Source: Zelopaecilomyces penicillatus
Taxonomy: Eukaryota; Ascomycota; Sordariomycetes; Hypocreales; Pseudodiploosporaceae
Length of the DNA stretch: 64,000 nucleotides
Assembly: GCA_005765155.1 (NCBI GenBank)
Contig: VCCP01000002.1
Span: 3,162,001-3,226,000 of the forward strand
Direction of reading: 5' to 3'
Shown here in pieces: positions 44,565 to 55,391 of this stretch (position 1 is its first letter; the number at the start of each line of letters is the position of its first letter). The notes below the pieces were generated by a model. The model was not told where the DNA came from. It saw nothing but the letters and a program-made list of their open reading frames with translations, and did no database searches. The translations under genes were made by a program, and so were the position numbers.

Positions 44565-45531
44565 ATGGCCACCAAATGGGAATTCCAAGCCCAGCCAGGC
44601 TTCTTCGGCGACCTGGTCGAATTGGCGCGTCAGTCACCAAACAAGAAGCTTGCCACTCAACCGGGCCTGGCTCTCCTCTCACGAGAGTACCCAAGCGATG
44701 GGCACAATAGCAGTGGGGAGAAGGATTGGGAGCGCTTCGCCGCTCATGTCAAGGCGCTCAATCGGGACTCACCCGATAATGTGTCATACAAGGTCCTCTT
44801 TTTGACGCGCCATGGTTTTGGTTTCCATAATAAGAAGCACGAAGAAGTTGGTAGGATTGCGTGGGATGTAAGTTTTTTTTTTTTTTTTTTGATTTGGTCA
44901 TGAGATAAAAAGTAAAGTGGAAGAAGGAATTTGACACGAAAGCCAGACCAAATGGTCTCTCATGAATGGTGATGACAAGGAAACCTGGTTCGACTCTTTC
45001 CTCCACGAAAAGGGAATTCAACAGGTCAAAGATCTGGGGAAATTTTGGGTCAGCTCCGTCGAAAAGGACGGCATCCCAGTGCCTCAAACCCTCTACACTA
45101 GCCCTCTTGCTAGATGTCTCCAGACAAGCAACTACGTCTTCTCAGAACTCATGGAGAAGAACGGCAAGGAGTTCCGGCCAACGATCAAGGAAAAGCTGCG
45201 GGAGCGTTACACGCTTCACACATGTGACATGAGGAGAAGCGCCACCTGGATTAGAGAGAACTATCCAGGCTACCCTATTGAGGAGGGTTTTGAGGAGGAG
45301 GACCCGTTTGCGTCGTATACTCGCGAGGAGACGGTGGAGGAGCACACGGCGCGGAAGCATGCAGTGCTGGAAGAGATTTTCTCGGCAGACGATAGTGAAT
45401 TCATTTCACTGACAATTCATGCCTACGCTATTCACTCGGTTCTTCTGGCTTGTCACGCGGAGCCTTTCAATGTGCGGGAGGGTTCGTCGATTGCGCTTCT
45501 AGTTCGGGGAGACAAGCAATCGCCTGCCTGA
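44565..45531 (+). CDS. Histidine phosphatase (phosphoglycerate mutase-like) family protein
   Basis: Two exons: 44565-44867 and 44947-45531 (79-base intron, GTAAGT..CCAG, phase 0), giving 295 residues. The catalytic RHG is in LFLTRHGFGFHN (Arg82, His83). SPLARCLQT carries the second family Arg (about 157). The C-terminal catalytic His is most likely His259 in TIHAYAIHSV, though the usual second-His motif is altered. The layout is that of the fungal Pmu1-like cytosolic phosphomutase/phosphatase branch rather than glycolytic phosphoglycerate mutase. Natural substrate is unknown. The spliced C-terminus is complete. No targeting signal is seen. Confidence 0.87.
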
Positions 45532-47225
45532 TGTGATGGTGACCAAAATAGATTATACATCTTGTCTAGAATTACTGATTTACATGCTAAAATAGATTCA
45601 ATAAACTAGAGATTGTATATTTCATGAAATAGACTGATCAAACGGTCTGTTGTTGTTTCCTATTGGGTATCGGATCTTTACTCCGGCACGGCAACCGGAC
45701 ATGTGGAGAGTGGGGCCGATGCATAACCGGAGGCGGAGATAGGTCTGACGGGAGGGCATTAATTTACTGGGGACTTGTACAGCTTGCAATAATTATGCAA
45801 AGCTGAGCGGTGAGTCGTGATGAGCTGTGTTCTATGCTGGGCAATGCCATAGACATATATCAATCAAAACTAAACGACTGCAGTTAGTTCTATGCACAGC
45901 TATGCATCGATCGAAAGCGGGTCGGCCTCTAAACGAATAAATTGATGTGCTAAACTTTCATCTTATTCCAGTTACATAATATACACAAGTATGAATGAGC
46001 TTAACGGTAGACAACTTCCCAAATCAACCAACTGAAGTCATCAACCAGGGTTAGGGCTAGGGTTTTAGACACATGAATGTTATCTAATGAAGAACAGTCA
46101 AGTATTGATTTTCAATAAAGACACTTATTTTTGTGCATTTTACCTCAGACGAAGAACCAATAGTATGCTCAAAGACATCCCTGACTGCAGCACTATGACG
46201 AGCCCCTGCATGTGAAGGCGTGGGTAGCAATATTGAGTCATCATTCAACCAACTCCTGAGACTCAACTTATCCACCTGCGAAAATTTTCTCTTTCACACA
46301 GAAAAGCTTGTTCGTCTTGGCAATATGAAATCATGCTGTACGTGATGACCCGGCTCTGCTAAACTAAGTACACGCTGTACTCGTTCTCAGCCTCACGCCT
46401 TGGCACTCGCTCTATTATACAAACGAGGGGACCGAGCTAGGAACCAAGCCCAGAAAGGAAATCAATCGATGGGACAAAATTAAAAAAAAAAGACAAATCT
46501 CAAGCTTTATATAATCCCAGGGCTGGGCTGCATATCCTGCCAAGGATCTTGTTTTCTGTAGCCAAGCCTGGTTTCTATTAGCCCAACGGGTACAGCACGC
46601 CGGCTGCATCGGTGGAATCTACGCTAGAATCACCGGAAAAGGAAGTCAGCGGGATCGCTGAATATGAGATCAGGTAGAGGGATGTGCCGGATACTTGCAG
46701 GGTCATGACATATGCAACGGGGGGTCGGATCGGGATCCAATCTCGGGAAGACGGTATCAGCACGGAGCACTACATGGCGAGGACGTTTCTTGGCAACGAT
46801 TTCCTCTTTGGGATATCCGGGTACGGTATCCCATTGATTGCTGTTTTATATGGCAGAACTCCTAAATGGGAGACACAAGCGAAGATGGTTGGTTCTCATG
46901 TCTAAGCTTGTTTTTAAGAACCAACAGCTTTATTGCCTTGTTTGGCAATCTCTTTGACGGCTGAAGATAATGATATCCACTCAACGTGTTTATGTTACTC
47001 GGAGCGGTCACATGGCACTGAGTAGAAACACCGAATGGCAGTTTGCCGCATGAAAACTAAGATGAAATTGGAAATCGAGGAATTGAATTGGAATACAAGA
47101 TCTTGGTATCTGCACCGCAAGAAGCGTTGCTATGATTAGACCACCTTAAGCCAGAAAAGAAAAAAAATGTAAATAATCCGAAACCGCGCCGCCTATATGA
47201 GAACTCTTGGCGCATCTAGCCAAGC
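45532..47225. other. Intergenic region with telomere-like motif
   Basis: About 1.7 kb with no supported gene. A run of about three telomere-type units (GGGTTAGGGCTAGGG) lies at 46047-46061. Short frames on both strands near 46580-46905 have somewhat protein-like composition, but no start context, intron or family could be defined. Confidence 0.45.
46046..46066. repeat. Interstitial telomere-like repeat (TTAGGG type)
   Basis: AGGGTTAGGGCTAGGG followed by TTTTAG: two to three copies of the fungal telomere unit with one substitution. On the minus strand it reads CCCTAGCCCTAACCCT, which also resembles a telomerase RNA template. Too short to decide. Confidence 0.6.
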
Positions 47226-48899
47226 TTATTTCCCAACAATGTCTGCCAATTCCGTCCTAGGCTGCTTGTAAGGCTTGACCTTTTCCCGCACCTTTGTCCT
47301 CTGTTCAAAGGCATACGCCATGCCGAACAAAGACTCCTCGCTAAAGGCCATTCCTGCAAAGGAAATACCGAAGGGCCCGTTGGAAGCCGAAAGAGTAGTT
47401 CGCCCTTGCTCAGAGGGCACAACAGGAGCATCCGCTGGAGCTTTTCCCAACGGTACAGTCACAACGGGGAAGCCAAGCCCAGCGGCTGTGAGGACTGAGT
47501 AAGGAGTTGGCATCACCATGGCGTCGAGCTTGTGCTCTTCCATGGCTCCGGTGAAGCAGTAGGGACCGAGAATATACTCGATGAGAGTTACGTTGTTCCA
47601 GAACTCAGGAGCTGTGTTGTTGACGCCGATTTCTAAGAAGTTATCCCAATTACCGGTATCGACAACTGAGTAGCCTTCGCGTGGATGTTCGCGCGTAAAG
47701 GCTCGTAGGTCTTCCACTGAGGTAATGTTGTTGGGGTTTGTTTTGAGATGCGAAAGATACTCGGGAAAGTTTACAAGGAAATCTGCTCCGGGGATGGAGA
47801 AGACGGGTCCCGTAGGGGGGGTGATTGTGCCGTTTTGTGGGAGAGCATCGGCGCATCCCATGTAGACGTTGTCGACAATCTCTGCTCCTGCATCCCGCAG
47901 GATATCCAAAGCCTTTTCAAATTCCTCTGGTGCTGTATGAGCTGTGACATCGATATTCTTCGCCAGCATGTTGCGAGACACGCCAAGCCGCTTGCCCTTG
48001 AGCCCCGAGGACGTACAGGCTGCAACGTAATCGGGGATATCTTTGAAGGGAATGGCTTCTGTGTAGTTGTCGTTCTTGTCAACGCCGGCAATAGCCTTCA
48101 TGAGGTAGGCGGCGTCCTTCACTGTTCGGGTCATTGTCCCCACAGTATCTTGGCGTTCAGACCATGGAACAACGAGGTGACGGGATGTCAGTCCCACAGT
48201 GGGCCGGAATCCAACAACGTTGTTGGCATGGCCTGGCAGAAGAATGGAGCCGCCAGTATCGGTTCCCACGGAAGCCCAAGCTAGACCAATAGAAGCTGCC
48301 ACTGCACTTCCGGAAGAAGACCCCCTGGGATTCTGGTCGGGGAAATATGCGCCCAGGGTCTGGCCACCGTGGGCGGACCAGCCTTCGTGCGATACAAGCT
48401 CTCGGCAGGCAGCCCATTCCGAAAGATTGGCTTTACCTAAGATGACGGCCCCGGCATGGCGTAGCTTGGCGACGACGGTGCTATCCTTGGAGACTTTGGC
48501 TCCGAGAAGAGCGTATGACCCAGCTGAGGTATCCATACGGTCGTTGGTAGCCATGTTATTCTTGAGAAGGACTGGAATCCCATGCAGAGGGCGTGAAGAA
48601 AGGTCAACGCCACTCTTTCTCTCTGCATCAAGCTTCTTTGCAATGGAAATGGCATCTGGGTTGATTTCAGTAACAGCTGCAAGGTCCTTGTTGGTCTCAT
48701 CGATGCGGGCCAGGTAGGCAGTGACGAGATCAACGCTGGTGAAGTGGCCTGCATCAAGCCCTATCCTCAAGTCGTCCAGTGTGGCATCAAGTAAACGGGG
48801 GAATGTAGTGTTGGAAGCTCTTGGGGTGGGAGATGGTGTCACGAAATGAGCGAAGCTTGATATCTGTAGCAGAATACTGCATATCAAAGTAGTCTTCAT
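47226..48899 (-). CDS. Secreted amidase (amidase signature family)
   Basis: Single-exon protein of 557 residues starting at the ATG at 48899. An N-terminal hydrophobic signal peptide (about residues 1-18, ending near SSFAHFV) implies secretion; several N-x-S/T sites support this. The amidase signature core shows the Ser-cisSer-Lys triad: Lys113 in PVLLKNN, the Gly/Ser signature NPRGSSSGSAVA (cis-Ser about 196) and nucleophile Ser218 in GTDTGGS. The family hydrolyses amide bonds in small amides or peptides; substrate cannot be told from sequence. The usual SIR after the nucleophile is SIL here. A TATA-rich promoter lies just upstream near 48995-49022. The gene begins the accessory half of the window and its neighbours give no pathway clue. 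Confidence 0.92.
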   Translation of the reverse strand: MKTTLICSILLQISSFAHFVTPSPTPRASNTTFPRLLDATLDDLRIGLDAGHFTSVDLVTAYLARIDETNKDLAAVTEINPDAISIAKKLDAERKSGVDLSSRPLHGIPVLLKNNMATNDRMDTSAGSYALLGAKVSKDSTVVAKLRHAGAVILGKANLSEWAACRELVSHEGWSAHGGQTLGAYFPDQNPRGSSSGSAVAASIGLAWASVGTDTGGSILLPGHANNVVGFRPTVGLTSRHLVVPWSERQDTVGTMTRTVKDAAYLMKAIAGVDKNDNYTEAIPFKDIPDYVAACTSSGLKGKRLGVSRNMLAKNIDVTAHTAPEEFEKALDILRDAGAEIVDNVYMGCADALPQNGTITPPTGPVFSIPGADFLVNFPEYLSHLKTNPNNITSVEDLRAFTREHPREGYSVVDTGNWDNFLEIGVNNTAPEFWNNVTLIEYILGPYCFTGAMEEHKLDAMVMPTPYSVLTAAGLGFPVVTVPLGKAPADAPVVPSEQGRTTLSASNGPFGISFAGMAFSEESLFGMAYAFEQRTKVREKVKPYKQPRTELADIVGK

Positions 48900-51652
48900 G
48901 ATGAGTGATGTGCTGTTGTGGTGTTGAATACTCTGAGAGGGGGGCGAGGGAGGCAGATGAAGATGTAAATGATATAGTAGAGTTAATAAAAGAACGTAAG
49001 GAAGTATATATATATGTATATATAAGAGCCCTTACATGTAATAAAAAATGGACGCAGACAGAATAGTATTAGCTACTGATGAGGTGAAGCCTGTGGGGCT
49101 TGGCTGGGAATAACATAGCCATGAAGATCATTTCCAAAGTGGAAACATGCAAGCACAAACCTAAGAGTTGATGAAGATTGTATATGCGTTCTGAGATTCA
49201 TCAGATCAGGTACGAGGTGATGTACTGGTACTGTAGCCGGCTCTCATTCAGACGTCATACGACGTTGGCATATCTCGGAATGACGGTATTCACTTCCATA
49301 AAGAGTAGCCAAGAAACTCCTAGTAACAAGCTCAGGGGGATACGTATTGCAACATGAAATATGGAAAGCATGCACGTTAGGCGTAGTTTCTATAACATCC
49401 GGGTCCGCTTGTCGCAGTGATTGTCTTGGCAAGGGGGGTGTATTGCGCAGAGTATTAGTAGTCTCTGCAAACAGAAAACGCCGTATGCTAGGTTTTCTGT
49501 GGGTATATGGAGCACAGCCTGACAGTGAGAGAGGAAAGAAAAAGAGGCCATGTCTTGGCATACTGCATGACTATGAGAAGGGGGTAGGGATGTCTTAGAA
49601 AAGGCGCATATAGAGATGCAAGATGTATGAACGACACTCAAGTTGTAGTAGGAACCCACACGCGACAGGTTGAAATTTTATAGAGCATTTTATCAGTTGA
49701 CTGAATAAAATCCTGTGAGATAAGGTGTTGGAACAGCAACCGACTGACGAGGAACTATGCCGATGAACACACTTGCAATAAGAAGTGAGATTTTCAGATT
49801 GTCAACACTGTGATGCATAACTGACAAGTGGATGGGACAGTACACATTTAATACTGGAAATAAATGCTCCGCAGGTTTCATTACGACATTTGAAACTGCT
49901 TGCTTTCCATGTTAGAAACCCCTCGTCGTGTTCCGCGTATAAGGCTGATCGATGTTGCACGGCGATGACATGTGCTTGTATACCTGGGATGCTTCTTAGT
50001 TGACTAACCATGTTAAGTATTTCAGAGGCTTTCCTATTCAGGTACTAGTGCGTTCTATTTGATTACTTGTATGACGTTTTGAAAGATTGAATAGCTATGA
50101 GGACGGGATGGTATAGAAATGCCAATATGGCTATGGTACGTCGTAGCCACAATGCAATATTACGTCGCGGGCGCAACAAGAGTTGATTATCTATGGGTAC
50201 CTATCCAAAATAGGCGATCTTTATGTTTCCTGTAATTGATTTATTATGGGTATCCATAAATAACACAATGATCATTATTATATTTCTCTGGATACCTATT
50301 GGTGTTTGTGGATAGGTAGCCAGTGATTGAACCCTCGCCTCAAATGCACGCATTGTTTCCTATTTGAGCAAAATCCATAGCATTATTATTGCTCTTCCAA
50401 TAAGAATAGGAAGACTTACAAATAGATGATGGAAAAATCGGCAAAATACTCATTCGGTGTTCGGAGTCAGCACCCCACTGATCGGCACAGCCTTGCTCTG
50501 AGGAGAAGTTCAAACATGACCAGTAGCGGCTTGGCAGCCACACAGGAGTCACATTTTGTAGAAGAAAACCGACAAAGCCACATTTCCTTTGCCGTTTCTT
50601 TTCCTGGTGTAGTCCTTTAGCCGGAACCGACATGTCGGGAAGGCGACCGAGGCGGAGGGTTGGAGTAGGTCGGGTCATGGACTGTTAGAAATGGGTTGCT
50701 GACCCGTCGTATTGTTTCGTACAGGAGAGTGAGCTTTGGTGTGGCTACTCGCCGTGTTAGAAACTGGCTCGATGAAGAAGTTATGAAGAACTTGGCCGCG
50801 CGTCCTGTCTGGTATCACTCTTCAGAAGTATTGATCGCCCAACATATATACCATTTCGAGACACAACGAATAACTAGTTAGTATGGGTATATTAACCTCT
50901 TGCTGTTTGTATCTATTGCCAGAAACAGTTAGAATGAAGAATACATTGGACATCGAAGCGGGATGATGGGTGTCAGCCATGGCGCAAACAGAGTATTGCC
51001 TATTTGAGAACGACATGTGCTGGTGCAACGCCCAAGTTTCCCCGGTTGCTTTGACGTGAACTGTTTCGGAAATATTCCAGCTCGACATGTTAATTCCCTG
51101 TGCAGTTGAACATGGGCTCTTGATGATCTATGGCAAGGGACAGGGATGGGGCATGCATCATATGCCCCGTGCAACTTTCTCTTGGCGTTTCCAGTATTCT
51201 TCATTACTAGATCTGGCTACATCTCCCGAGGCTACCGGTGTTGGCTAGGTAGGTAAGAAGGGCTGTGTAAAAAGGGCTACAATAAAGCCGGAGCCTGGTC
51301 TACCTTCGGGATTCGGGAGTGTAGTGAAGGCATGGTGGTGTAGACAGGATTTGTTCATCATTTCTGAAGCAGATGGTAGGACGGCAATGTAACATGGTCA
51401 TGGTAAGCTTGAGATAGAGAACAATTGCGAAATGACGGGATGAAGTAAAAATTCTGATTTGTCTTGAATTGAGAACCCAAAGTTGAACAGAAAATGCCAT
51501 TCTATTATGAAGTCGTCATCTAATTGTATACATGGCCGATTTGCAAACAGACATCGCGCCGAATAACTGGACCTTCATTGCTACCGTGAAATACACAAAT
51601 ATTGTATACGGCTTTTAGTAAATTAGGAATAGTTTGCAAATCATCGTTCCAC
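48900..51652. other. AT-rich intergenic region
   Basis: About 2.75 kb without a supported gene. An alternating TATATATA/TATGTATATATA block at about 48995-49022 is probably the amidase promoter. The rest has short open frames, many with signal-free, irregular composition. No transposon domain was recognised. Confidence 0.45.
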
Positions 51653-52107
51653 TCATGCATCTACTTCAGGGACAAATGACGCAGCGCCGGTTTCCGCCAT
51701 TAACGGTGGTGTAGATGGCAGGATCAAAGTGCAGACCGTGCTCATCATGCCCTACAACATCTTTCGTCAGCCTAGATTCCCCAGGTAATCATTCCCATGT
51801 CTGTCTATATACTTACTTCTTTCTCCGTCTTGCCGCAGCAGAAAGCACTTTGGCTGCAGACGCTCTGCACTGGTCTATTGGCACCGAAAACTGGGTCGCT
51901 GATCTCATTGCATTGTCCGAGCAGCATTACCACATCGCCACCGCTGGTGATCTTGTTGCTAATATCGGCGTTGCAGCAGTGAATGGCGTGTGTTTTATCG
52001 CAGGTGGTGTCCTCTCGCTTGGCATTGACAGAATTGCTTGGGGAGTAGTGAGATGGAAAGGCTGTGACGGCGATGATGAGAGTGAAAAGCGTGGCTGTAG
52101 TGAGCAT
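51653..52107 (-). CDS. Class I hydrophobin-like secreted protein 1
   Basis: Two exons on the minus strand: 52107-51817 and 51751-51653, with a 65-base GTAAGT..GTAG intron in phase 0, giving 129 residues. A signal peptide (MLTTATLFTLIIAVTAF) precedes a short linker ending in Lys-Arg. The mature part has the hydrophobin cysteine order C-CC-C-C-CC-C: TC, HCC, QC, VC, FCC, and a last Cys in exon 2. Hydrophobins self-assemble into amphipathic coats on spores and hyphae. A paralogue with the same intron position and phase lies 620 bases away on the same strand. Doubt: exon 2 in another frame reads a plausible Cys-containing tail (CVICP), so the 3' end may have another splice or a small frameshift. 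Confidence 0.6.
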
Positions 52108-52727
52108 TATTGTAACGGCGTGTGCGTTGAGGGTGGAGAGTTGGAGATGTATGGATGCCCAATAATTAGATTTTATTTCGACGAGTGACGTGAATTGTGA
52201 ATGGCGAATGACTGCTATTTATTGCCATGTCGAGACCTTGCCTTGCCCTCCCTTGACATGTCAGATCATCTGAGACAAGTCTAAAAGGATCTTTGCTCTT
52301 AACTAACTGGGATCTAGGAGCAACGCCCTTGTAGAAATGTTTGAGACTACTATGTAGAGAGACATGTTCCAATTGCCCATGAACAGCGTGAGATGGTCAT
52401 TCTTACTGTTGGTGATGGAGTATATTGAACTTTACGAGAGTATAATTAGAGAATTATTCCAATAGGTACCGGGCAGATCCACCCTTGTACTACGCAAGAT
52501 AGAAACGAGTTAGACGAACACATTACTATTGTAGACTGATTAGACAATTCGAATAATGGAATACTTCCTGCTATGAAACTCTAGCTGTGGCCGGGATTCG
52601 AGCGTGTATTGGATATGCATTGGTGTGGACCGACGTTGCTACTCATCTGCAACAGCAGACTGCGTTGTAACATGTTCATGGTAATAACAGGGAGCATCTA
52701 CAATACAATAGCCTGGAGTCTATTTTC
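52108..52727. other. Intergenic region between hydrophobin-like genes
   Basis: About 620 bases between tandem same-strand genes, forming the upstream region of hydrophobin-like gene 1. No repeat or RNA is recognised. Confidence 0.4.
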
Positions 52728-53141
52728 CTATTTACTAATTTTCCTCTCATCGCAGGGCAAAACCGGCAGGCCCTATGGCTCGCGTCAGCGCAGATCCCCC
52801 ATTATGGGACGATGTGTAGATAAATAAATAAATAAACAAAAACATACACTCTTTTTATCCCGGGCGCAGCAAAGGGCAACTTGGAAGCCAGGGCCGCAGA
52901 TTCTGAAAATAGGAGTACCAGCCTGAACCAGCGCAGTCACGTCGTTGCATGTGCTGACAATGAGGCTCGTATCTCCAGCAGCAACTTTTTTGGCAGTTTC
53001 TGGGATACAGCAGTAGACGAGGCTTGATTGGTTGCAGGTACCAGGGGGTGGTTTGACAATCGCCTCATGATTTGGTGAATCGTGAGCAGGGGATGCTGTG
53101 ACGGCGGCGAAGAGAGATATGAAGGTGGCTGCGGCACGCAT
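52728..53141 (-). CDS. Class I hydrophobin-like secreted protein 2
   Basis: Two exons on the minus strand: 53141-52848 and 52772-52728. The 75-base intron (GTATGT..ATAG) is in phase 0; the product has 112 residues. The start at 53141 gives a clean signal peptide (MRAAATFISLFAAVTASPA). Mature cysteines follow the hydrophobin order: GTC, YCC, STC, RIC, LCC, and after the splice GLPVLPC, which matches the C-terminal G-x-x-x-x-x-C pattern of class I proteins. Without splicing the frame reads through a low-complexity tail, so the exon 2 assignment matters. A TATATAAG box lies about 115 bases upstream. With its neighbour it forms a tandem pair probably born by duplication, though the two mature sequences are now quite different. 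Confidence 0.7.
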
Positions 53142-54385
53142 TTCGTTGATTAGGGTATCCAAGGTGAATAACAAATGACGGGGAAATTGGAGAATTGACT
53201 CTGATGAGCTTTGCTTGAAAAGCAGGCTAATTCTCAAATGGACAAGTTACTCACCCTTATATACAGCCCTGGTAGGCCATCCCTTGCTTCCCACGACATG
53301 TCATCTCCTGCTCATGATTTAAGACATTACGATTTCGGTGACGAGTGAGACATGTTTCTAAAGGCCATTGTTTGTATGAAGCAGTGTCTAGAGAATGTAG
53401 CGATGGAATATGAGAAGACTTGTTCAGCAGTATATGGGATGTCGGCCAACTCGGTGCTTTAGAAGATCGGTATGGTTGATTGACTGTTTTTGGGTCATTT
53501 GATGCTTTGCCGCCATATAAAGGATGTCGCGTCTGTAATTATCTCTTACTGGATCAGTTACTGAGACCTGCATGTGTCTGCATCTCATCACATTCCTTTG
53601 GCCTACCTTGCCCACCTTTCTCTTACTGTAGCTGCTGGTCCTTGCATCTCTGGTATCTTCAGGCATAACCCGAGATGGCATACGTACTTGGAAGAAGTGT
53701 AACATTGCCATCAGCCATCTTCTCGACTGTGGCAAACCTCTCTCGCAGATCGCGATATTGTCCAATATCCAGAGAGACAAAAGTCCATCGTAAAAGACAA
53801 AAGATGACACACTCGCATGATCTAACCGTATGTTTCAACAAGCTGAGTCAATCTCTTCGCACCATGTGACCGTCAATTGATGTCTGCGCGCAGCGGTTCA
53901 TCAATACCTATCCAATTATACAAAGTTTGAACCCCCAAACTAGAACGGTCTTGGCATTTGCATATAAAAAGCCGTTCCGGGCCAGCTGGAAACAATCTAT
54001 TGGCTCATAATTCTAATACTGGCTGCTATATGTGCTTAGGGGTGGGGCGATCCAAGAGAAATATCCCCGGTTGGCTCATAATGTGCCGACACTGATGGAC
54101 CTAAATCCGCGACAACGAAAGTCTTGAGAAAACTACCTTGATTCTAATCTGTAGTGGTAGATGCTGAATTGTTTTTCTTTTTCCACAAGAAGTAGAATGA
54201 GGAGTCTGTTTTATTAATGTAGCTCGTTTGCGCTGGGCGATGCGCACCACTGGATATATTAGCCTCTTCATCTCTTGTCATTTCCTTCAAGCTTTCTCGA
54301 TTTATACATTCAACAAATAGACACTTTTTTACGAAATTTTTATTAGAAGGACCTCTCTTATAATCAATTACCTTTTACTTTCACA
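53142..54385. other. Divergent upstream region, hydrophobin 2 / secreted protein
   Basis: About 1.2 kb. TATAAAAAGCCGTTCC at about 53963-53978 resembles the TATAAAAGGCCGTTC before the phosphatase gene. Short frames in 53424-53869 look random. The last 100 bases before the ATG are AT- and CT-rich, typical of a fungal leader. Confidence 0.45.
53256..53264 (-). promoter_or_regulatory. TATA box of hydrophobin-like gene 2
   Basis: Minus strand reads TATATAAGG, about 115 bases before the ATG at 53141, the only strong TATA element in that flank. Confidence 0.6.
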
Positions 54386-55024
54386 ATGAAGTCACTCAGC
54401 TGCATGACCTGGCTACTTGCCGCTGCCCTCCCTTTTGCCTTGGGAAAACCAGCCGTGATACCCACCCCCGAGGTTGAAGTGGCAGCAGGCCTACACCACA
54501 GGAATGGATTAAAGACTGTGGCTTATAACGGCCCGAGATACACAATGACACCCGAGGACTGGGCGAGACGCGAAGCAGCACTCGCGGGCAACGGCACATG
54601 GGAGCGACCGCGCGGGATGCCAATAATCGACCTGGAACCAGGCACTCATCTGGATTTCGGGGTGGTAGCCAACCACCATGATAATAATAACAACAATGGC
54701 AGTCTTGCCAAACGATCCGGTGATCGTCAAATCACGGCCTTCTCAGAATACAACTGTGCCTGGAACTCGGCCGTCTCAACCGTCACTAATTTTGGCTGCG
54801 GCACTGGCTGCATGAGAATCCGCTACGTTGGCAAAAGCGGTCTTGTAACTCAACAGAAACATGGAAATCCGTACCCGACCATGGACGTCTTTGGGGACGC
54901 TTTTTGTAATGGTGGTGTGTTGCAGCATTTTGGCGTCAAGGATACATCTTCATGTACCGACCTCCGGGACCCTTACAACCAGAACTGGAGATTTAACTCG
55001 TTTATCGGATACTATGACTGTTAA
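54386..55024 (+). CDS. Secreted cysteine-rich protein with Kex2 site
   Basis: Single exon, 212 residues. A signal peptide (about residues 1-20, ending ALG) is followed by a pro-region with an Asn/Gly-rich stretch and a Lys-Arg at 109-110, a likely Kex2 cleavage site. The predicted mature part of about 102 residues has six cysteines (124, 138, 142, 174, 190, 212), including GCGTGC, and ends at a Cys. This secretion, maturation and disulfide layout is common among fungal effectors and antimicrobial-type proteins. I do not recognise the family and no activity can be assigned. It sits next to hydrophobin-like genes, so joint expression at the cell surface or during host contact is possible but unproven. 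Confidence 0.75.
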   Translation: MKSLSCMTWLLAAALPFALGKPAVIPTPEVEVAAGLHHRNGLKTVAYNGPRYTMTPEDWARREAALAGNGTWERPRGMPIIDLEPGTHLDFGVVANHHDNNNNNGSLAKRSGDRQITAFSEYNCAWNSAVSTVTNFGCGTGCMRIRYVGKSGLVTQQKHGNPYPTMDVFGDAFCNGGVLQHFGVKDTSSCTDLRDPYNQNWRFNSFIGYYDC

Positions 55025-55391
55025 TTGTCATTTGGGCTCTGTGTATCTACGACAGCTGTGTGAAATAAAGAAGGTTGGAAGGGGCCGCATGCCTTTGGGG
55101 TATTTGGGTATAGATTGGTAGGAAAGTGGAACTTTGATATTAAGAACCCAGTTCAAGTTCAGTTACATGAGAAGCAATTCGAAGTGGACTAATAATAAAA
55201 ATGTTTAATTCGAAATACCAGTTTACATTTCTAGACTCGCCATCTACCTATACGCCTCTAAGTATGCCCATGTACGCATCGGGGAATCTATGCATTATAA
55301 GAAAAAGGGGAACCAATGTGAGAAAGTCATAACATCGACATAAACCACATACACCCCCATAAACAACCCATTATTCCATTCCGTTACTCTT
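55025..55391. other. Convergent 3' flanks
   Basis: About 370 AT-rich bases between the secreted protein stop and the b5-reductase stop. AATAATAAAA near 55190 may be a poly(A) signal. Nothing else is seen. Confidence 0.4.

Noticed and set aside
46578..46905. Short frames on both strands with somewhat protein-like composition
   Set aside because: No start context, splice extension or family resemblance; could be a relic but cannot be supported.
51715..52188. Plus-strand frame of 157 codons opposite hydrophobin-like gene 1
   Set aside because: The minus strand has a signal peptide, the cysteine pattern and splice sites; the plus-strand reading has no recognisable features.
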